A stretch of DNA of 64,000 bases from Hymenobacter negativus (GCF_017571495.1 NZ_JAGETZ010000003.1:124001-188000), one strand, 5' to 3'. Counted from the first letter of the stretch, positions 43,401-52,472 are shown. The notes: generated by a model from the sequence alone, not told the origin. Program-made: numbers and translations.

Positions 43401-43730
43401 GACGCGTCGCGCAACCTCAACCAGAACGCCAAAATCTGGCAACCCACCCGCACGCTGTTTGTGCATGACTGGGCCATTGAGGACGGTTCCTTCCTGCGAC
43501 TGAATAACGTGACCATCGGCTACTCGCTGCCCAAAAGCCTCATTGCGAAGGTGAAGCTCACGCAGCTGCGCTTCTACGTGACCGGCAACAACCTCTACAC
43601 CTGGACCAAATACACCGGCTTCGACCCCGAGGCCAACACCCGCCGCGCCTCGCCGCTCACACCGGGCGTGGACTACGCCGGCTACCCGCGCAGCCGCGTG
43701 CTGCTGTTCGGCGTCAACCTGTCGCTCTAA
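40425..43730 (+). CDS. susC: SusC/RagA TonB-linked outer membrane transporter
   Basis: A 1101-residue TonB-dependent transporter. After the signal peptide (ALNAMAQ) comes a carboxypeptidase-like regulatory domain (VSGTVRAGDSKEGLPGVTVLVKG), a TonB-box-like EDVVVIGY, then the plug domain (VPVNSAAEALSGRLAGVQV, GSVTQDNSPLYVVDGV) and the beta-barrel ending GVNLSL. SusC/SusD pairs import glycans or peptides through the outer membrane. The SusD gene starts 47 bases downstream, forming an operon. No glycoside hydrolase is in the same operon; substrate is not evident. The GH5 cellulase lies ~5 kb upstream and may or may not be related. Confidence 0.94.
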   Translation: MRNRYLILLWLALLSSLYSLNAMAQSGTRRVSGTVRAGDSKEGLPGVTVLVKGTTNGTSTGMDGGYEVNVPATGAVTLSFSFVGYTTKEVAVGSQSQIDVTLAADSKQLEDVVVIGYQAVQRRDVTGSVASVSAQQIKDVPVNSAAEALSGRLAGVQVTSSEGTPGNQSVNIRVRGGGSVTQDNSPLYVVDGVQVENALNVISPQDIQSVDVLKDASATAIYGARGANGVVIITTKGGKEGKLVVTYNGFAGVRQLSRKLDVMQPADFVNYQYERALGIDRVAGNTTTVGGLNTFKSFFKSKNYNSDTLNQVRNSPFLDWQDQVFGRDAFQQTHNISLSGGSATTTYALSVTRNDEKGIQLGSGFTRNLVNFRFDNKATDKFRFGVNVRFNDQVVDGLGTSSQLSTTTTRLRNSVEYLPLAVSLPGAFDPNSFDESFYTNSSLVNPVLALESDIRHDKQRTLNLAANASYALTKDFTLRSTVGFDIGNSTLETFYGRNSPAIRQPGGGFNLQPSVSIATGSALSINQSNVLSYSHQFGKHSVDALLGQEIYQQTSRILTAQTNFLPLDITADQAIANINQGVLPSASFAQPTPTSDILTMPHLLSGFGRLNYTYDDKYLATVTFRADGSSKFASGRRVGYFPAASLAWRISKEDFMKELSNTISDLKLRLSYGLAGNNRINDFGYSQNFRTGLGQYSLNHAISLGTVVTGLANPFLLWETTVARNVGVDLALFNNRVQLSVDAYYNSTRDLLVNVPIAPTTGYQSQFQNVGSTTNRGLEFQLSGTIVKTPDFTWNASGNASMNRGRIQDLGPITAIPGVYSGWASTTIASDFLARVGDPVGIFYGYQTDFDNGRQGFYTPDDFSGYNATTRTWTLKPGVATDVSVQGQPVAPGIIKLKDISGPNGTPDGVVDANDRTAIGNANPKLVGGLNQQFTYKGFDASVFFNFVYGNKVYNANKIEFTTSVNPFSNLLTMMNDRYRTVDNNGVAITDLDASRNLNQNAKIWQPTRTLFVHDWAIEDGSFLRLNNVTIGYSLPKSLIAKVKLTQLRFYVTGNNLYTWTKYTGFDPEANTRRASPLTPGVDYAGYPRSRVLLFGVNLSL

Positions 43731-43777
43731 GTCAGGCAGAACGTTCCAGTGTACTACAATCTCAAAATTCCCATCCG

Positions 43778-45568
43778 ATGAAATCCATAGTTCTCCGTTC
43801 CACCCTGGCTCTGGCCGCCGCGCTGAGTGCCGCCGCAGGCCTGACGGCCTGCAAAGACTACCTCGACGTGAGCCCCGACTCGCTCTACACGCCCGAGCAG
43901 GCGTTTAGCAGCGTGGGCAGCGCCACCAGCGCCGTGATTGGCGCCTACGACATGCTCTCGGGTGATACCGGCTACGGCACCCGCCTGAGCATGTATTATC
44001 CCTACGATACCGACGAGATGCAGGGCGCGCCCGGCGCCTTCGACGGCCGCTCGCGCAGCCTGTCGCGCTACACTGCCGAGCCCTTCAACCCCGAAATCAC
44101 CAATCCCTTCAACAACCTCTACCAGGGCGTGGAGCGGGCCAATATCTGCATCGAGAACATCCCTAAGATGGCCCTGTATACGAACGGCTCTTCGGCCGAT
44201 ACCGCTGCCCTGCACCGCCTTTACGGCGAGGTGCTGACGCTTCGGGCCCAGTATTACTTCGAGCTGATTCGCAACTGGGGTGACGTCCCCACGCCCTTCG
44301 TGCCCACCTACACCGTGGCCCTCGCCGGCGGCGACCTCAACTCGCCCAATGCCGACCGCCTTGCCACCTACGACCACCTGCTGGCCGACCTGCTGGCTGC
44401 CGAAAAGCTGGTGCCCTGGCGCTCGCAGGCCGGTGCCGCCAACGAGCGCATCACCAAGGGCGCAGTGAAGGCCCTGCGCGCCCGTATGGCCCTGTTCCGG
44501 GGCGGTTACTCGTTGCATGGCCGCCAGATGACCCGCCCCAGCGATTACGCCACGTTCTACGCCATGGCCCGGCAGGAGTGCCTGGATTTGATGAACCGGC
44601 GCGGCGAGCACACCCTGAACCCCAGCTTTCAGGAGCTATTTAAGAGCATCAACGAGCTGCGGCCGGAGACGTCGAACGAAATCATTTTTCAGGTGGCCAT
44701 GGGTGGCTCCAGCATTTCGGGTGATAGCAAGCTGGGGTACTACAGTGGCCCGCTGCTGAGCACCTCGCCGCTCTACGGCAGCACCCAGGCCCAGATTCGG
44801 CCCCTGCCCACTTACTTCTACGCCTTCGACTCGACCGATGTGCGCCGCAACGTCACCCTCACCACCTACAGCATCGACGCCAGCAACAACCAGAAAGGCG
44901 TGCTGCTGAGCGCCCTCACTGATGGCAAATTCCGCCGCGACTGGCGCGTGCCCTTGCTCAATGGCAGCGGCAACTACCTGGGTTACAATTGGCCTCTCAT
45001 CCGCTTTGCCGATGTACTGCTCATGTTTGCCGAAGCCGACAATGAGGTGAACAATGGCCCCACGGCGGCGGGCGTGGCTGCCCTGCGCGAAGTCCGCACC
45101 CGGGCCTTTGGCGGCAGCACCACGCTGGGCCAGATTCCGACGCCCACCACCAAGGACGCCATGTTTGCGGCCATCGTGAACGAGCGGTTTCTGGAGTTCG
45201 GCGGCGAAGGCATCCGCAAATACGACCTGCTGCGCTGGAACCTGCTCGATACCAAAATCACGGAAGCCCGCGCCAACCTCAACAAGCTGATGACCGCGCA
45301 AGCACCTTACACCTTCGTGCCCAGCACGATGTACTATCGCGTCACGGGCGGTCAGGTGGTATGGGCCCGCTCGTTCTACCGGCCAGCCCCGGCCACCGCG
45401 CCCACCGGCACCACGTCCGTGGCCTGGCGCACAGCCGTGACTCCGGCTCTCATCGCCAACGTGGCTTCGGAGTACGCGCCGGGCAAAGGCAAAGAGCTAT
45501 TCCCCTTCCCCCAAGGCACCGTAGACACGAACAAGAGCCCCGGCTTTAAACAAAACGAGGGCTACTAA
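43778..45568 (+). CDS. susD: SusD/RagB nutrient-binding outer membrane lipoprotein
   Basis: A 596-residue SusD-family lipoprotein (lipobox LTAC, Cys25, then KDYLDVSP), the surface lid for the SusC channel. Typical blocks are AYDMLSGD, the helical TPR-like part (LHRLYGEVLTLRAQYYFELIRNWGDVP), and the late segment RFADVLLMFAEADNE with ERFLEFGGEGIRKYDLLRW. It follows SusC in one operon and ends at a strong terminator. The substrate cannot be told from sequence. Confidence 0.93.
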   Translation: MKSIVLRSTLALAAALSAAAGLTACKDYLDVSPDSLYTPEQAFSSVGSATSAVIGAYDMLSGDTGYGTRLSMYYPYDTDEMQGAPGAFDGRSRSLSRYTAEPFNPEITNPFNNLYQGVERANICIENIPKMALYTNGSSADTAALHRLYGEVLTLRAQYYFELIRNWGDVPTPFVPTYTVALAGGDLNSPNADRLATYDHLLADLLAAEKLVPWRSQAGAANERITKGAVKALRARMALFRGGYSLHGRQMTRPSDYATFYAMARQECLDLMNRRGEHTLNPSFQELFKSINELRPETSNEIIFQVAMGGSSISGDSKLGYYSGPLLSTSPLYGSTQAQIRPLPTYFYAFDSTDVRRNVTLTTYSIDASNNQKGVLLSALTDGKFRRDWRVPLLNGSGNYLGYNWPLIRFADVLLMFAEADNEVNNGPTAAGVAALREVRTRAFGGSTTLGQIPTPTTKDAMFAAIVNERFLEFGGEGIRKYDLLRWNLLDTKITEARANLNKLMTAQAPYTFVPSTMYYRVTGGQVVWARSFYRPAPATAPTGTTSVAWRTAVTPALIANVASEYAPGKGKELFPFPQGTVDTNKSPGFKQNEGY

Positions 45569-45589
45569 GCCGTTGGCTTAAACCACAGC

Positions 45590-45636
45590 GAAACGGGCAG
45601 TTGGCGGAAAAGCCAGCTGCCCGTTTCACGTTTTTC
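45590..45636 (+). terminator. Strong terminator of the Sus operon
   Basis: Stem gaaacgggcagttggc/gccagctgcccgtttc (14 or more pairs) followed by acgttttt. It lies 20 bases past the SusD stop. Confidence 0.85.
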
Positions 45637-45657
45637 GGGTGCTTATGCCACAAGTGC

Positions 45658-47466
45658 TTACAGCTTCTCTTCAAGCCAGAGGTAGCCGGCCGCCAGCAGA
45701 AACAGGCCAAAAAACCACCCCGCCGGCCAGGGCTCCGATACTGTAACAGCGGCTGTTGAAGCAGGGCTAACCGAAGAAACAGCCGCGTTGTGAGCAGCAA
45801 TGGCCTGTTGATTTTCCAGTAATAACGGCCCCGACCATGCACCAGTCGGGTACACGTAGAAATGATGGATTGTGCGGCCGGTGCCGCGTACTTTGTGCCA
45901 GCCGGAAGCGTTAGGCCAGTATTGGGCGGTGCTCCACTCGGGCAGTCGGGTATCCTGCCGCAGGGCCAGTTGCACGGCCGGGCCGCCAGCCAGGGCAGTC
46001 ACCGTGGGCCCTGTTTCGGGGAAGTTACCCGCGAAGTGCAGCGTGAGCGGCTGCTGGAGCCGGGGCCAGCGCGTGCCGGTCTGCCACGTGGCACCAGCCG
46101 GCGCGGGAGGCACGGCTGCCGTCAGCAGCTGGTTCCAGAATGACGCATAAACAGCCTGCTGGCCTTGTAAGGCCCAGCGGAACGTTTCGGGTACCACCGA
46201 CACGACTGTAAAACCCAGGCCCAGCCGCCGGCTTGCCGCTGCTATTGCCCGCTGGGGACCGGTAATAAGGGGGCGCAAGTCCGCATCGGGCTGAATATGC
46301 GCCGGTAGTAAGGCGCGCGCCTCAGTGGGCATAGCGGGCCAGTGTAGCGGCTGAGGCACGGTGGGCGTAGCGCGGGGCTGCACAATAAAATCGGTGCGGC
46401 CGGGAACAGTACGGGGAAGGGGCGCGGCTTCAGCTAGGGTGATGAGGCCGAGCCGGCCGGCGCGCACTGCTGCCTGCAGGGCCTGCGTTTCGGGACCGGA
46501 AAGGGCCGCCAGCGTGCTGGCATCAGCAATGAGCACGGCGAAGCGGGCCAGCAGGGCAGGATTGAGGTGGTCGAGAGGTTGTGCGGGCTGGTTCACAAAA
46601 TCAGTCTGGACCAGGCCCCGGCTCACGCTCGTGCGCAGGGCCACGGGGTAATGGCCCTCAGCCAGATGGTTTTTCAGAAACCGGAACTCGAACGAAGGAG
46701 CCGCCGCGAGTAGCAGCACGGCCGGCAGCACCGGCGCGGTGATTTCTACCGGTACAGGTTCGGCAAGCGTTGACTGGCCAGGCCGCCGGAGCAGTAGCTC
46801 GTAGCGCGCTAGGCCAGCGGCCTTGGGCTGGTAGCGTAGGTGGAAAGGCCCCCCACCGGTTGGCAGGCGTAGCGAGTCGCGTCCGGCACCAGCCGCTTGC
46901 AACACGACCCACGCGCCCGCATCTGGCGCGGCTACCGTTCCTTCTACCAGTAGCGTTTCGCCCAATGACAGTTTTGCGGGCCAGTAAGCCGTTTGAAAAC
47001 CGCTGAGCTTAGGGCCTGTATGCAGGCGCACGGGTATCTGGCGCAGCAGTGGCAGGTCGGCGGCGGCCAGACCGTGGCCGAGCAGGTGCAGGCGATGCAA
47101 GACCGGCCGCTGCTCGGCCAACGTAAGCAAGCTGGCCAGCGGACGGGCTTTGGCGGGCGTTGCAAAGGCGCCGTAGCTCCACACTGGGGTGCCCGCACCC
47201 AACCGGCGCACAAGCTGCCGTAGCGTATCCGGCGAGTAGCCTTCGGTGAGCACAATGGACTCGGCCTGAGTCGTGGGCAAGTGTCGCATGGGTGGAAAGG
47301 CCGTGAGCCAGAGCGCCCCGGCTGCCCCCGCGCTGGCTAGCACCCGCGCCGCGCGCTGCCGTTGGCGCGGCCGCCGCCATGCCAGCACCATTAACATCAG
47401 CCCAAGCAGCAGGCAAAAGGCCAGCAGCAGGTAATAGAGAACAGGGTTTGGGGATGAAAGGGACAA
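45658..47466 (-). CDS. Membrane protein at the end of the MoxR operon
   Basis: A 602-residue protein with two N-terminal helices (about 9-29 and 44-60) and one at the C-terminus (WFFGLFLLAAGYLWLEEKL). The middle is a large soluble part with a possible glutamine-amidotransferase-like or Rossmann-like segment (VLIADASTLAALSGPETQALQAAV). It looks like the membrane partner that often ends BatA/DUF4175 operons. It follows the DUF4175-like gene by 4 bases. Function unknown; the family is thought to act in envelope quality control. Confidence 0.65.
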   Translation of the reverse strand: MSLSSPNPVLYYLLLAFCLLLGLMLMVLAWRRPRQRQRAARVLASAGAAGALWLTAFPPMRHLPTTQAESIVLTEGYSPDTLRQLVRRLGAGTPVWSYGAFATPAKARPLASLLTLAEQRPVLHRLHLLGHGLAAADLPLLRQIPVRLHTGPKLSGFQTAYWPAKLSLGETLLVEGTVAAPDAGAWVVLQAAGAGRDSLRLPTGGGPFHLRYQPKAAGLARYELLLRRPGQSTLAEPVPVEITAPVLPAVLLLAAAPSFEFRFLKNHLAEGHYPVALRTSVSRGLVQTDFVNQPAQPLDHLNPALLARFAVLIADASTLAALSGPETQALQAAVRAGRLGLITLAEAAPLPRTVPGRTDFIVQPRATPTVPQPLHWPAMPTEARALLPAHIQPDADLRPLITGPQRAIAAASRRLGLGFTVVSVVPETFRWALQGQQAVYASFWNQLLTAAVPPAPAGATWQTGTRWPRLQQPLTLHFAGNFPETGPTVTALAGGPAVQLALRQDTRLPEWSTAQYWPNASGWHKVRGTGRTIHHFYVYPTGAWSGPLLLENQQAIAAHNAAVSSVSPASTAAVTVSEPWPAGWFFGLFLLAAGYLWLEEKL

Positions 47467-47470
47467 AACG

Positions 47471-49738
47471 CTAACGGCTTAATTCCTGGAAATAGCGCCG
47501 GGCCAGCCGGTCGGGTGCTGGCAAGGCGGCGGGGGCGGGGGCCGGCGGCGCAAGCATATCGGTGAGGGCACTGGCTACCGGGGCGCGGCAGCCAGCGCAG
47601 GCGGGCCGGCCGGCACGCACATCGGCCACTAACTGCCGCAGGGCTCGCAACGCGGGTAGGTAGCGGCCCGGTCGCTCCTGGGCGGCACCGGCGAGCACGG
47701 CGCCGGCTTGGTCGAGGAGCACGGCATCGGCAGAGCGAGCGGGCTGGCCGTTTTCGGAGGCCGCCAGCCAGCGAAGGGCATTGCGCACGGCGGGTTGGGT
47801 GACTGGTGCAGAAAGGTGCTGCTGGCGGTGGGGCACGGCGGCCCCGGCTAGCTCGCCGGTGAGGCGCAGGGTGGCCTCGGGCATGGGCGGCGGCGTGAAA
47901 CCGGCTTTCTTCACAAAAACGCGGGTTTGCTGCTGCACTTCCTTCAGCAGGCGCAGGGCGCGGTACTCATAGGGCAGCGCAGCCTTGAGCTGACCGGTAC
48001 GCAGGCGCAGCTCGGCGGCCCACATCTGGTCGAGCACGGCGTGGAGCTTGGTTTTGATGGCGGGCTCCAGGAAATCGGCGGTTTCGGCGTCGTCGTGCTT
48101 GTGGATGTAGGGGTCCATCAACGCATCGGTTTCGGCGGTGGGTGAGGCTTTAGAGGGCGACACGGGCGGCGCGGCGTGGTCGTGCTCGTCGTGTTCCGGG
48201 GCCTCGGCAGTGGGAGCGGCAGGGGCGTCTTCGTCCTCAGCAATGGGGGAGTGCGGGGCCTCCGCGCCGATACCGGCTTCGGACTCTTCGCCTAGAAACT
48301 TGCCGTAGCGCAGGCGCAGTGTCTGTTGGTCGAAGCCCAGGGCGTTGGCGCGGCTGGCCACGGTGGCGGCGTCGAGCCTGGCCTTTTCGGCGAGGAGCTT
48401 TTCGGTATCGATGATAATCTGGCGCTCGCTGCGGAAGTAGGCCGGAGCTACTTTTACGCCCATGCCCATGTCGGAGGGGCTGTCGGCCACGGCGGTGTCC
48501 TGCCACTGCACGAGGTAGGAATCGGTGCGGGATCTGTGGCCGTTGTTGTCGCGGGCCGTGAGGTAGAAGTACAGCTCGTCGCCGTACGTCAGGCCCAGTT
48601 TCGGGAGGTTGAGCAGGCTGTTGAGGCTGGCCTGCGCCCCACCCAGGCCCGCGCTCAAATCGCGCCGCAGCTCCCGGAATTTCACGGCCTCGCCCTGGCC
48701 CTGCGCCACGGTGATGACTAGTTCGGCGTGGCTCAGGCCGTAGTCGTCCCGCACACTGGCACGAATGGGCACCTCCGGCCGCTGGCCTATGGCATTCACC
48801 AGCGTGTAGGGCTTAGGCGTGATGATGCGCAGTACCGGTGCCTGGTCGGGCCGCACATCGATGGCATAGTCATCCGAAACCGTGCCCGCGTAGCGCAGAC
48901 GGTAGAGCGTAGAGGTGTTCAGGGTTTGCTCAGTAAAGAACGAGCCAGCAAGCCCGGCCACAGGCTGCAGGCGTAGCCGACGTTGGCCTAATTCCATTTC
49001 CGGCGCTGGCTGGCTGCTGCCATTCACGCGCACCTGCCAGCGCACCCGCGCGCCCTGCGGGCATTGAAACGACGCCTGAGAGGGCGCAAACGCCGACTGA
49101 TGGGTGTAGGCCAGGGGCGTCACTAACAGCTGCGTTTCGGTGATGCGAGGAGGCGTTTGGCCGGCCGCTGGAATAGGAGTTGGGGCAGAAAACCGCATAG
49201 CCACTGCTGTCGGCTGGGCCGGCTTTGATTGATTGGGAGGCAGCAGAAACAAAGCAGCCGCAGACAGAAACAAGCCGGCGCTCACAATCAGCGGCTTCCT
49301 GAATGAAACGGGAAGCAACGCCGGCCCCTCTGCGGTTAACTGCTCCAACTCCCTGGCCACGCGCCGCAACTGCAGCTGGCTCAGAAAAGACAAACCGGCA
49401 GGGTCTTGCAGAATCAGGCCGGTGCTGTCCTGTAACTCGGTAAATTCCCGGTCCAGCCGGCGGGCTGCTTCCGCTTGGTTCAGCTGCCGCATTGGCCACA
49501 GCCACCAAGCTGCTGCAGCGAGCAAACCCAGTGCGGCCAGTGCCAGCCAAATGGTTTTTATAGCAGGCCAGTGATGCCCCAAAGCAGCCACCAGTATACC
49601 GGCTGCCAACAGCAGCAACAGCCCGGTTCCCGCATAACGCCGGATGTAGCTCTGCTTTACTGCCTGCAACTGAGCAACTGCCCTGCCTTGCGTGGCGAGT
49701 AAGCTCGTTTCGGATGCACGCTCAACAACCTTGCTCAT
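47471..49738 (-). CDS. DUF4175-like membrane protein
   Basis: A 755-residue protein with two or three helices in the first ~200 residues (TGLLLLLAAGILVAAL; IWLALAALGLLAAAAWWLW; then LIVSAGLFLSAAALFLL), an Ig-like segment (RVRWQVRVNGSSQ; LYRLRYAGTVSDDYAIDV), and a long helical C-terminal part with a His/Asp/Glu-rich stretch (PEHDEHDHAAPP). This is the DUF4175 layout found next to BatA and DUF58 genes. Its ATG overlaps the BatA stop by 4 bases (ATGA), so translation is probably coupled. The acidic His-rich stretch might bind metal. Confidence 0.75.
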   Translation of the reverse strand: MSKVVERASETSLLATQGRAVAQLQAVKQSYIRRYAGTGLLLLLAAGILVAALGHHWPAIKTIWLALAALGLLAAAAWWLWPMRQLNQAEAARRLDREFTELQDSTGLILQDPAGLSFLSQLQLRRVARELEQLTAEGPALLPVSFRKPLIVSAGLFLSAAALFLLPPNQSKPAQPTAVAMRFSAPTPIPAAGQTPPRITETQLLVTPLAYTHQSAFAPSQASFQCPQGARVRWQVRVNGSSQPAPEMELGQRRLRLQPVAGLAGSFFTEQTLNTSTLYRLRYAGTVSDDYAIDVRPDQAPVLRIITPKPYTLVNAIGQRPEVPIRASVRDDYGLSHAELVITVAQGQGEAVKFRELRRDLSAGLGGAQASLNSLLNLPKLGLTYGDELYFYLTARDNNGHRSRTDSYLVQWQDTAVADSPSDMGMGVKVAPAYFRSERQIIIDTEKLLAEKARLDAATVASRANALGFDQQTLRLRYGKFLGEESEAGIGAEAPHSPIAEDEDAPAAPTAEAPEHDEHDHAAPPVSPSKASPTAETDALMDPYIHKHDDAETADFLEPAIKTKLHAVLDQMWAAELRLRTGQLKAALPYEYRALRLLKEVQQQTRVFVKKAGFTPPPMPEATLRLTGELAGAAVPHRQQHLSAPVTQPAVRNALRWLAASENGQPARSADAVLLDQAGAVLAGAAQERPGRYLPALRALRQLVADVRAGRPACAGCRAPVASALTDMLAPPAPAPAALPAPDRLARRYFQELSR

Positions 49739-51336
49739 GGTACGATTGAGGAGGTTAGGGCCTGGTTTTCCCGGCGCCGGGCTAGCAGGCGTTCAAGCAG
49801 CAGCAGCAGCCCGGCCACCAGCACCAGCCACGGCTGCAAATCAGTGATGCGCTGATTGAGCACGCGGCTTGGAGCTGCTGCCTGCGCTTGGCGAGAGGTG
49901 GTAAGCTGCGCGGGGTCGAGGGTGCGCTGGTCGTATTGGGCCAGCTGACGGTCGAGCTCTGTAACCGCATACAGGCCCTCATCGGTTGGCGTGGGCTGCA
50001 GCAGCCTGAGCAGGCGGGCGGGTAGCTGAGGGGCGTCGGCTAATGTGCTCCAGGCCGGGTCCAGGTGGGTGTGCAACTGGTAGAAAATTCCCGCAACTCC
50101 AGTCTGGCGCGACAATAGCGGCCGGCCCCGACCATCAACCCAGCCCGGCTCCCTAGTATCAGAAGGCAGTTCTGTGCCCCGGCGAAACACGGTGATGGGA
50201 GCTGCCTGCGTTTCTGTAGTGGCAAGCCGAGCCGTATCAGCTACTCCCGGCCCGGCAGCTTCCCGCCAGATGTGGCTGCTGCTGCTTCGCTCACCTTTGG
50301 GCAAAGGCTCATCCGAAAGCCAGAAGGTCCAGTAAGCCTGCAGATGGTCCGGACGCGTGGCTAGCCGGCGCAGTAGGGGCGGGTTGAGCAGGCCCGTTGC
50401 GGCCGCCCGCAACGCCGCTTCCAGGTAGTGAGCGTCCCTGGCATAAGCAGGACTTGCATAGATTTCGATGACCTGGGGTGGTGTTCCGCAGTCAATTGGA
50501 GTTCTGAGGCCGGAGCCTGGCTTGACCGGAACCAGCGCAAAGGTGGTCCGGCTGTTATCCGCAAGCGTATCGAGCCGGAGTGCTGGGAGATTGGCCACCC
50601 GAAACTGCTCGTGGGGCTCGTTCCGATACCCGATAGTCGCCGTTCGAAACGTGGTTTGAGTGGCCTTGCTGCGCCCCACCAGCAGGCGCAGACTATCGCC
50701 CCGCTTCCCCCGGATAGCCGCCGCCTGTAGCCAGGAGGAAGAGGCAGTATCGGGTAGCAGCTGCCAGGTGACGGCGCTTGGAGGCACATGGGTCCCTTGG
50801 AAATCGCGCAGTGCCGCCGTCGTGACCACATAAAGCGGCTGGCCTGGAAAAACGCCGACCGCCTGCTGCACCCGCGCCCAGGCAAACCCAGCCGCACCCG
50901 CCGCAGGCACCGAATCAGCACCTCCCGCTGCCCGCCATTGTCTGCTGGAAACCCTTGGAAACCCTTCCCTCAGCCAGCGCAGCGCATACCCGCGCCGCCG
51001 AAGCGAATCGATAGCCGGCCTCAGCGCATCCAGTGCGGGGAGCCGCAGCACTTCCGGACTCAGCAGCACCACGCCCCGACTGGCCGGCAGTTGCTGCCGC
51101 CACAGGGGCCCGGTCACCGCCACGGCCAGCGCAGCCAGCAACGCGGCCCGCAGCAGCAGCAGCCAGAGCTGCTCCAGCTTCAGGTTGCGCAGTCGGCGGT
51201 TGGCGCCCGCGGCCAGCCAGCGCAGGCTGCCCACTGCTACCTCGCGGCCCGGCCGGCGGTTCCAGAGATGAATGGCCACCGGCACCAGCAATCCTGTGAG
51301 GGAAAGAAGTGCGGTGGGGTTTAGGAGTGTAAGCAA
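49735..51336 (-). CDS. BatA-type membrane protein
   Basis: A 533-residue protein starting with the BatA/aerotolerance N-terminal domain (LLNPTALLSLTGLLVPVAIHLWNRRPGREVAVGSLRWL), a second helix (LWLLLLRAALLAALAVAVTGPLW), a large beta-rich periplasmic part, and a C-terminal helix (LVLVAGLLLLLERLLARRR). It has no obvious intact von Willebrand MIDAS motif. In MoxR operons such proteins work with the DUF58 protein and AAA+ ATPase. A large inverted repeat lies between it and the DUF58 gene. Confidence 0.8.
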   Translation of the reverse strand: MLTLLNPTALLSLTGLLVPVAIHLWNRRPGREVAVGSLRWLAAGANRRLRNLKLEQLWLLLLRAALLAALAVAVTGPLWRQQLPASRGVVLLSPEVLRLPALDALRPAIDSLRRRGYALRWLREGFPRVSSRQWRAAGGADSVPAAGAAGFAWARVQQAVGVFPGQPLYVVTTAALRDFQGTHVPPSAVTWQLLPDTASSSWLQAAAIRGKRGDSLRLLVGRSKATQTTFRTATIGYRNEPHEQFRVANLPALRLDTLADNSRTTFALVPVKPGSGLRTPIDCGTPPQVIEIYASPAYARDAHYLEAALRAAATGLLNPPLLRRLATRPDHLQAYWTFWLSDEPLPKGERSSSSHIWREAAGPGVADTARLATTETQAAPITVFRRGTELPSDTREPGWVDGRGRPLLSRQTGVAGIFYQLHTHLDPAWSTLADAPQLPARLLRLLQPTPTDEGLYAVTELDRQLAQYDQRTLDPAQLTTSRQAQAAAPSRVLNQRITDLQPWLVLVAGLLLLLERLLARRRENQALTSSIVP

Positions 51337-51356
51337 ATGATAAAGGAATTATGCGG

Positions 51357-51535
51357 GCGCAACCTCACCCCCTGACCCCCTCTCCCGCAGAGAGGGGGCA
51401 CCGGTCTTGCGCAGGTTTGCGTGAAGTATTTTGAGCAGTGGAAAAGCAATAGGTGAACTCGTGAAAAATAAAATATACCACGCAAAACCGGTGCCCCCTC
51501 TCCGCGGGAGAGGGGGTCAGGGGGTGAGGTTGCGC
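51357..51535. repeat. Large family C inverted repeat
   Basis: Arms of about 53-56 bases (51357-51412 and 51481-51535) around the word CTCACCCCCTGACCCCCTCTCC and ccggtgccccctctc, separated by ~68 AT-rich bases. The right arm overlaps the end of the DUF58 gene: its last codons (NLTP) and the TGA stop at 51517-51519 are repeat sequence. Confidence 0.85.
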
Positions 51536-52392
51536 TTGCGCAAAAACTCCCTCACCCCCCCATCCAGCGGCTGCGACGCATCAACTAAATGATAGTCGAA
51601 CCCCTGACGGCGGGCTGCCTGAGCCGTTTCGCGCAGCCATAGCTGTAGCTGCTGCTGATAGGCGGCGCGTTGTTGGTCGGCATCGATTTGCAGCGTTTGG
51701 CCGGTTTCTAAATCTTTGAACGTGACTGCGCCCTGGTAGCTAAACTGCAGCTCATTGCGTGCCATCAGGTGCAGCAGCAGCACATCCCCGCTGGTGGCGC
51801 GCAGGCGGCTGAGCAGGGAGTTGATTTCGTTGCCATCCTCGTACAAGTCACTTACACATACCATTAGGGCTCGCTGTCGCCGGGCCGTGAGCGGGGCCAG
51901 TGTTTCGGTAGCGGGGAAGCGGCCGGCGGCTTCGGCTGTTTCCAGCGCGTGGTAGAGGCGGGGAAGCTGGCGGGTATCGGCGCGGGGCGGCAGGTGCTGC
52001 AAGCCGGCGGGATGAAGGATGGTGAGGCCCACGGCATCGCCTTGCTGGGTAGCAATGTAGGCCAGCGCGGCCAGCAGCAGCCGGGCGTATTCGAGCTTGG
52101 TGAGGCCGTTGTCGTCGCGGTGGTTCATGCTGGCGCTGGCATCCAGCAGCAGGTGCACGGTCAGGCTGGTGTCTACCTCCGACTCGCGCAGGTAGTAGCG
52201 GTCGGAGCGGGCGGCCAAGCGCCAGTCGAGGCGGCGCAGGTCGTCGCCGGGCTGGTAGGGCCGGTACTGACTGAACTCCATCCCCGCGCCGTGCCGTCGG
52301 CTGGCGTGCGCGCCGCTGAGGAAGCCCTCAGCCGCTTGCCGGGCGGCGAGGGACAAGTTGCGCAAGCCGTGGAGGTGTTCAGGGGTAAGCAT
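51517..52392 (-). CDS. DUF58 domain protein
   Basis: A 291-residue soluble protein with the DUF58 signature (FSQYRPYQPGDDLRRLDWRLAARSDRYYLRES) and a von Willebrand-like segment (HLLLDASASMNHR with the DxSxS part of a MIDAS, then LMVCVSDLYEDG). It is the usual partner of MoxR ATPases. The ATG at 52392 starts MLTPEHLHGL; a start at 52425 would run into repeat DNA. Its last few residues are encoded by the family C repeat arm. Probably acts in folding or maturation of envelope proteins with MoxR and BatA. Confidence 0.88.
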   Translation of the reverse strand: MLTPEHLHGLRNLSLAARQAAEGFLSGAHASRRHGAGMEFSQYRPYQPGDDLRRLDWRLAARSDRYYLRESEVDTSLTVHLLLDASASMNHRDDNGLTKLEYARLLLAALAYIATQQGDAVGLTILHPAGLQHLPPRADTRQLPRLYHALETAEAAGRFPATETLAPLTARRQRALMVCVSDLYEDGNEINSLLSRLRATSGDVLLLHLMARNELQFSYQGAVTFKDLETGQTLQIDADQQRAAYQQQLQLWLRETAQAARRQGFDYHLVDASQPLDGGVREFLRKRNLTP

Positions 52393-52399
52393 AAAGCAA

Positions 52400-52472
52400 C
52401 GCGAACTTTTAGTTCGCGAATCCAACGATTGATAAGTGATTATAAATGCACAAAATAAAAGTCCGCGCTACA
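52400..52472. repeat. REP-like element (family A), between MoxR and DUF58
   Basis: Left part CGCGAACTTTTAGTTCGCG (52400-52418) is a perfect palindromic hairpin; the right part aaaataaaagtccgcgctac (about 52453-52472) is a partial inverted copy. The MoxR stop codon (52468-52470) lies within the repeat word GCGCTAC. Confidence 0.75.
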
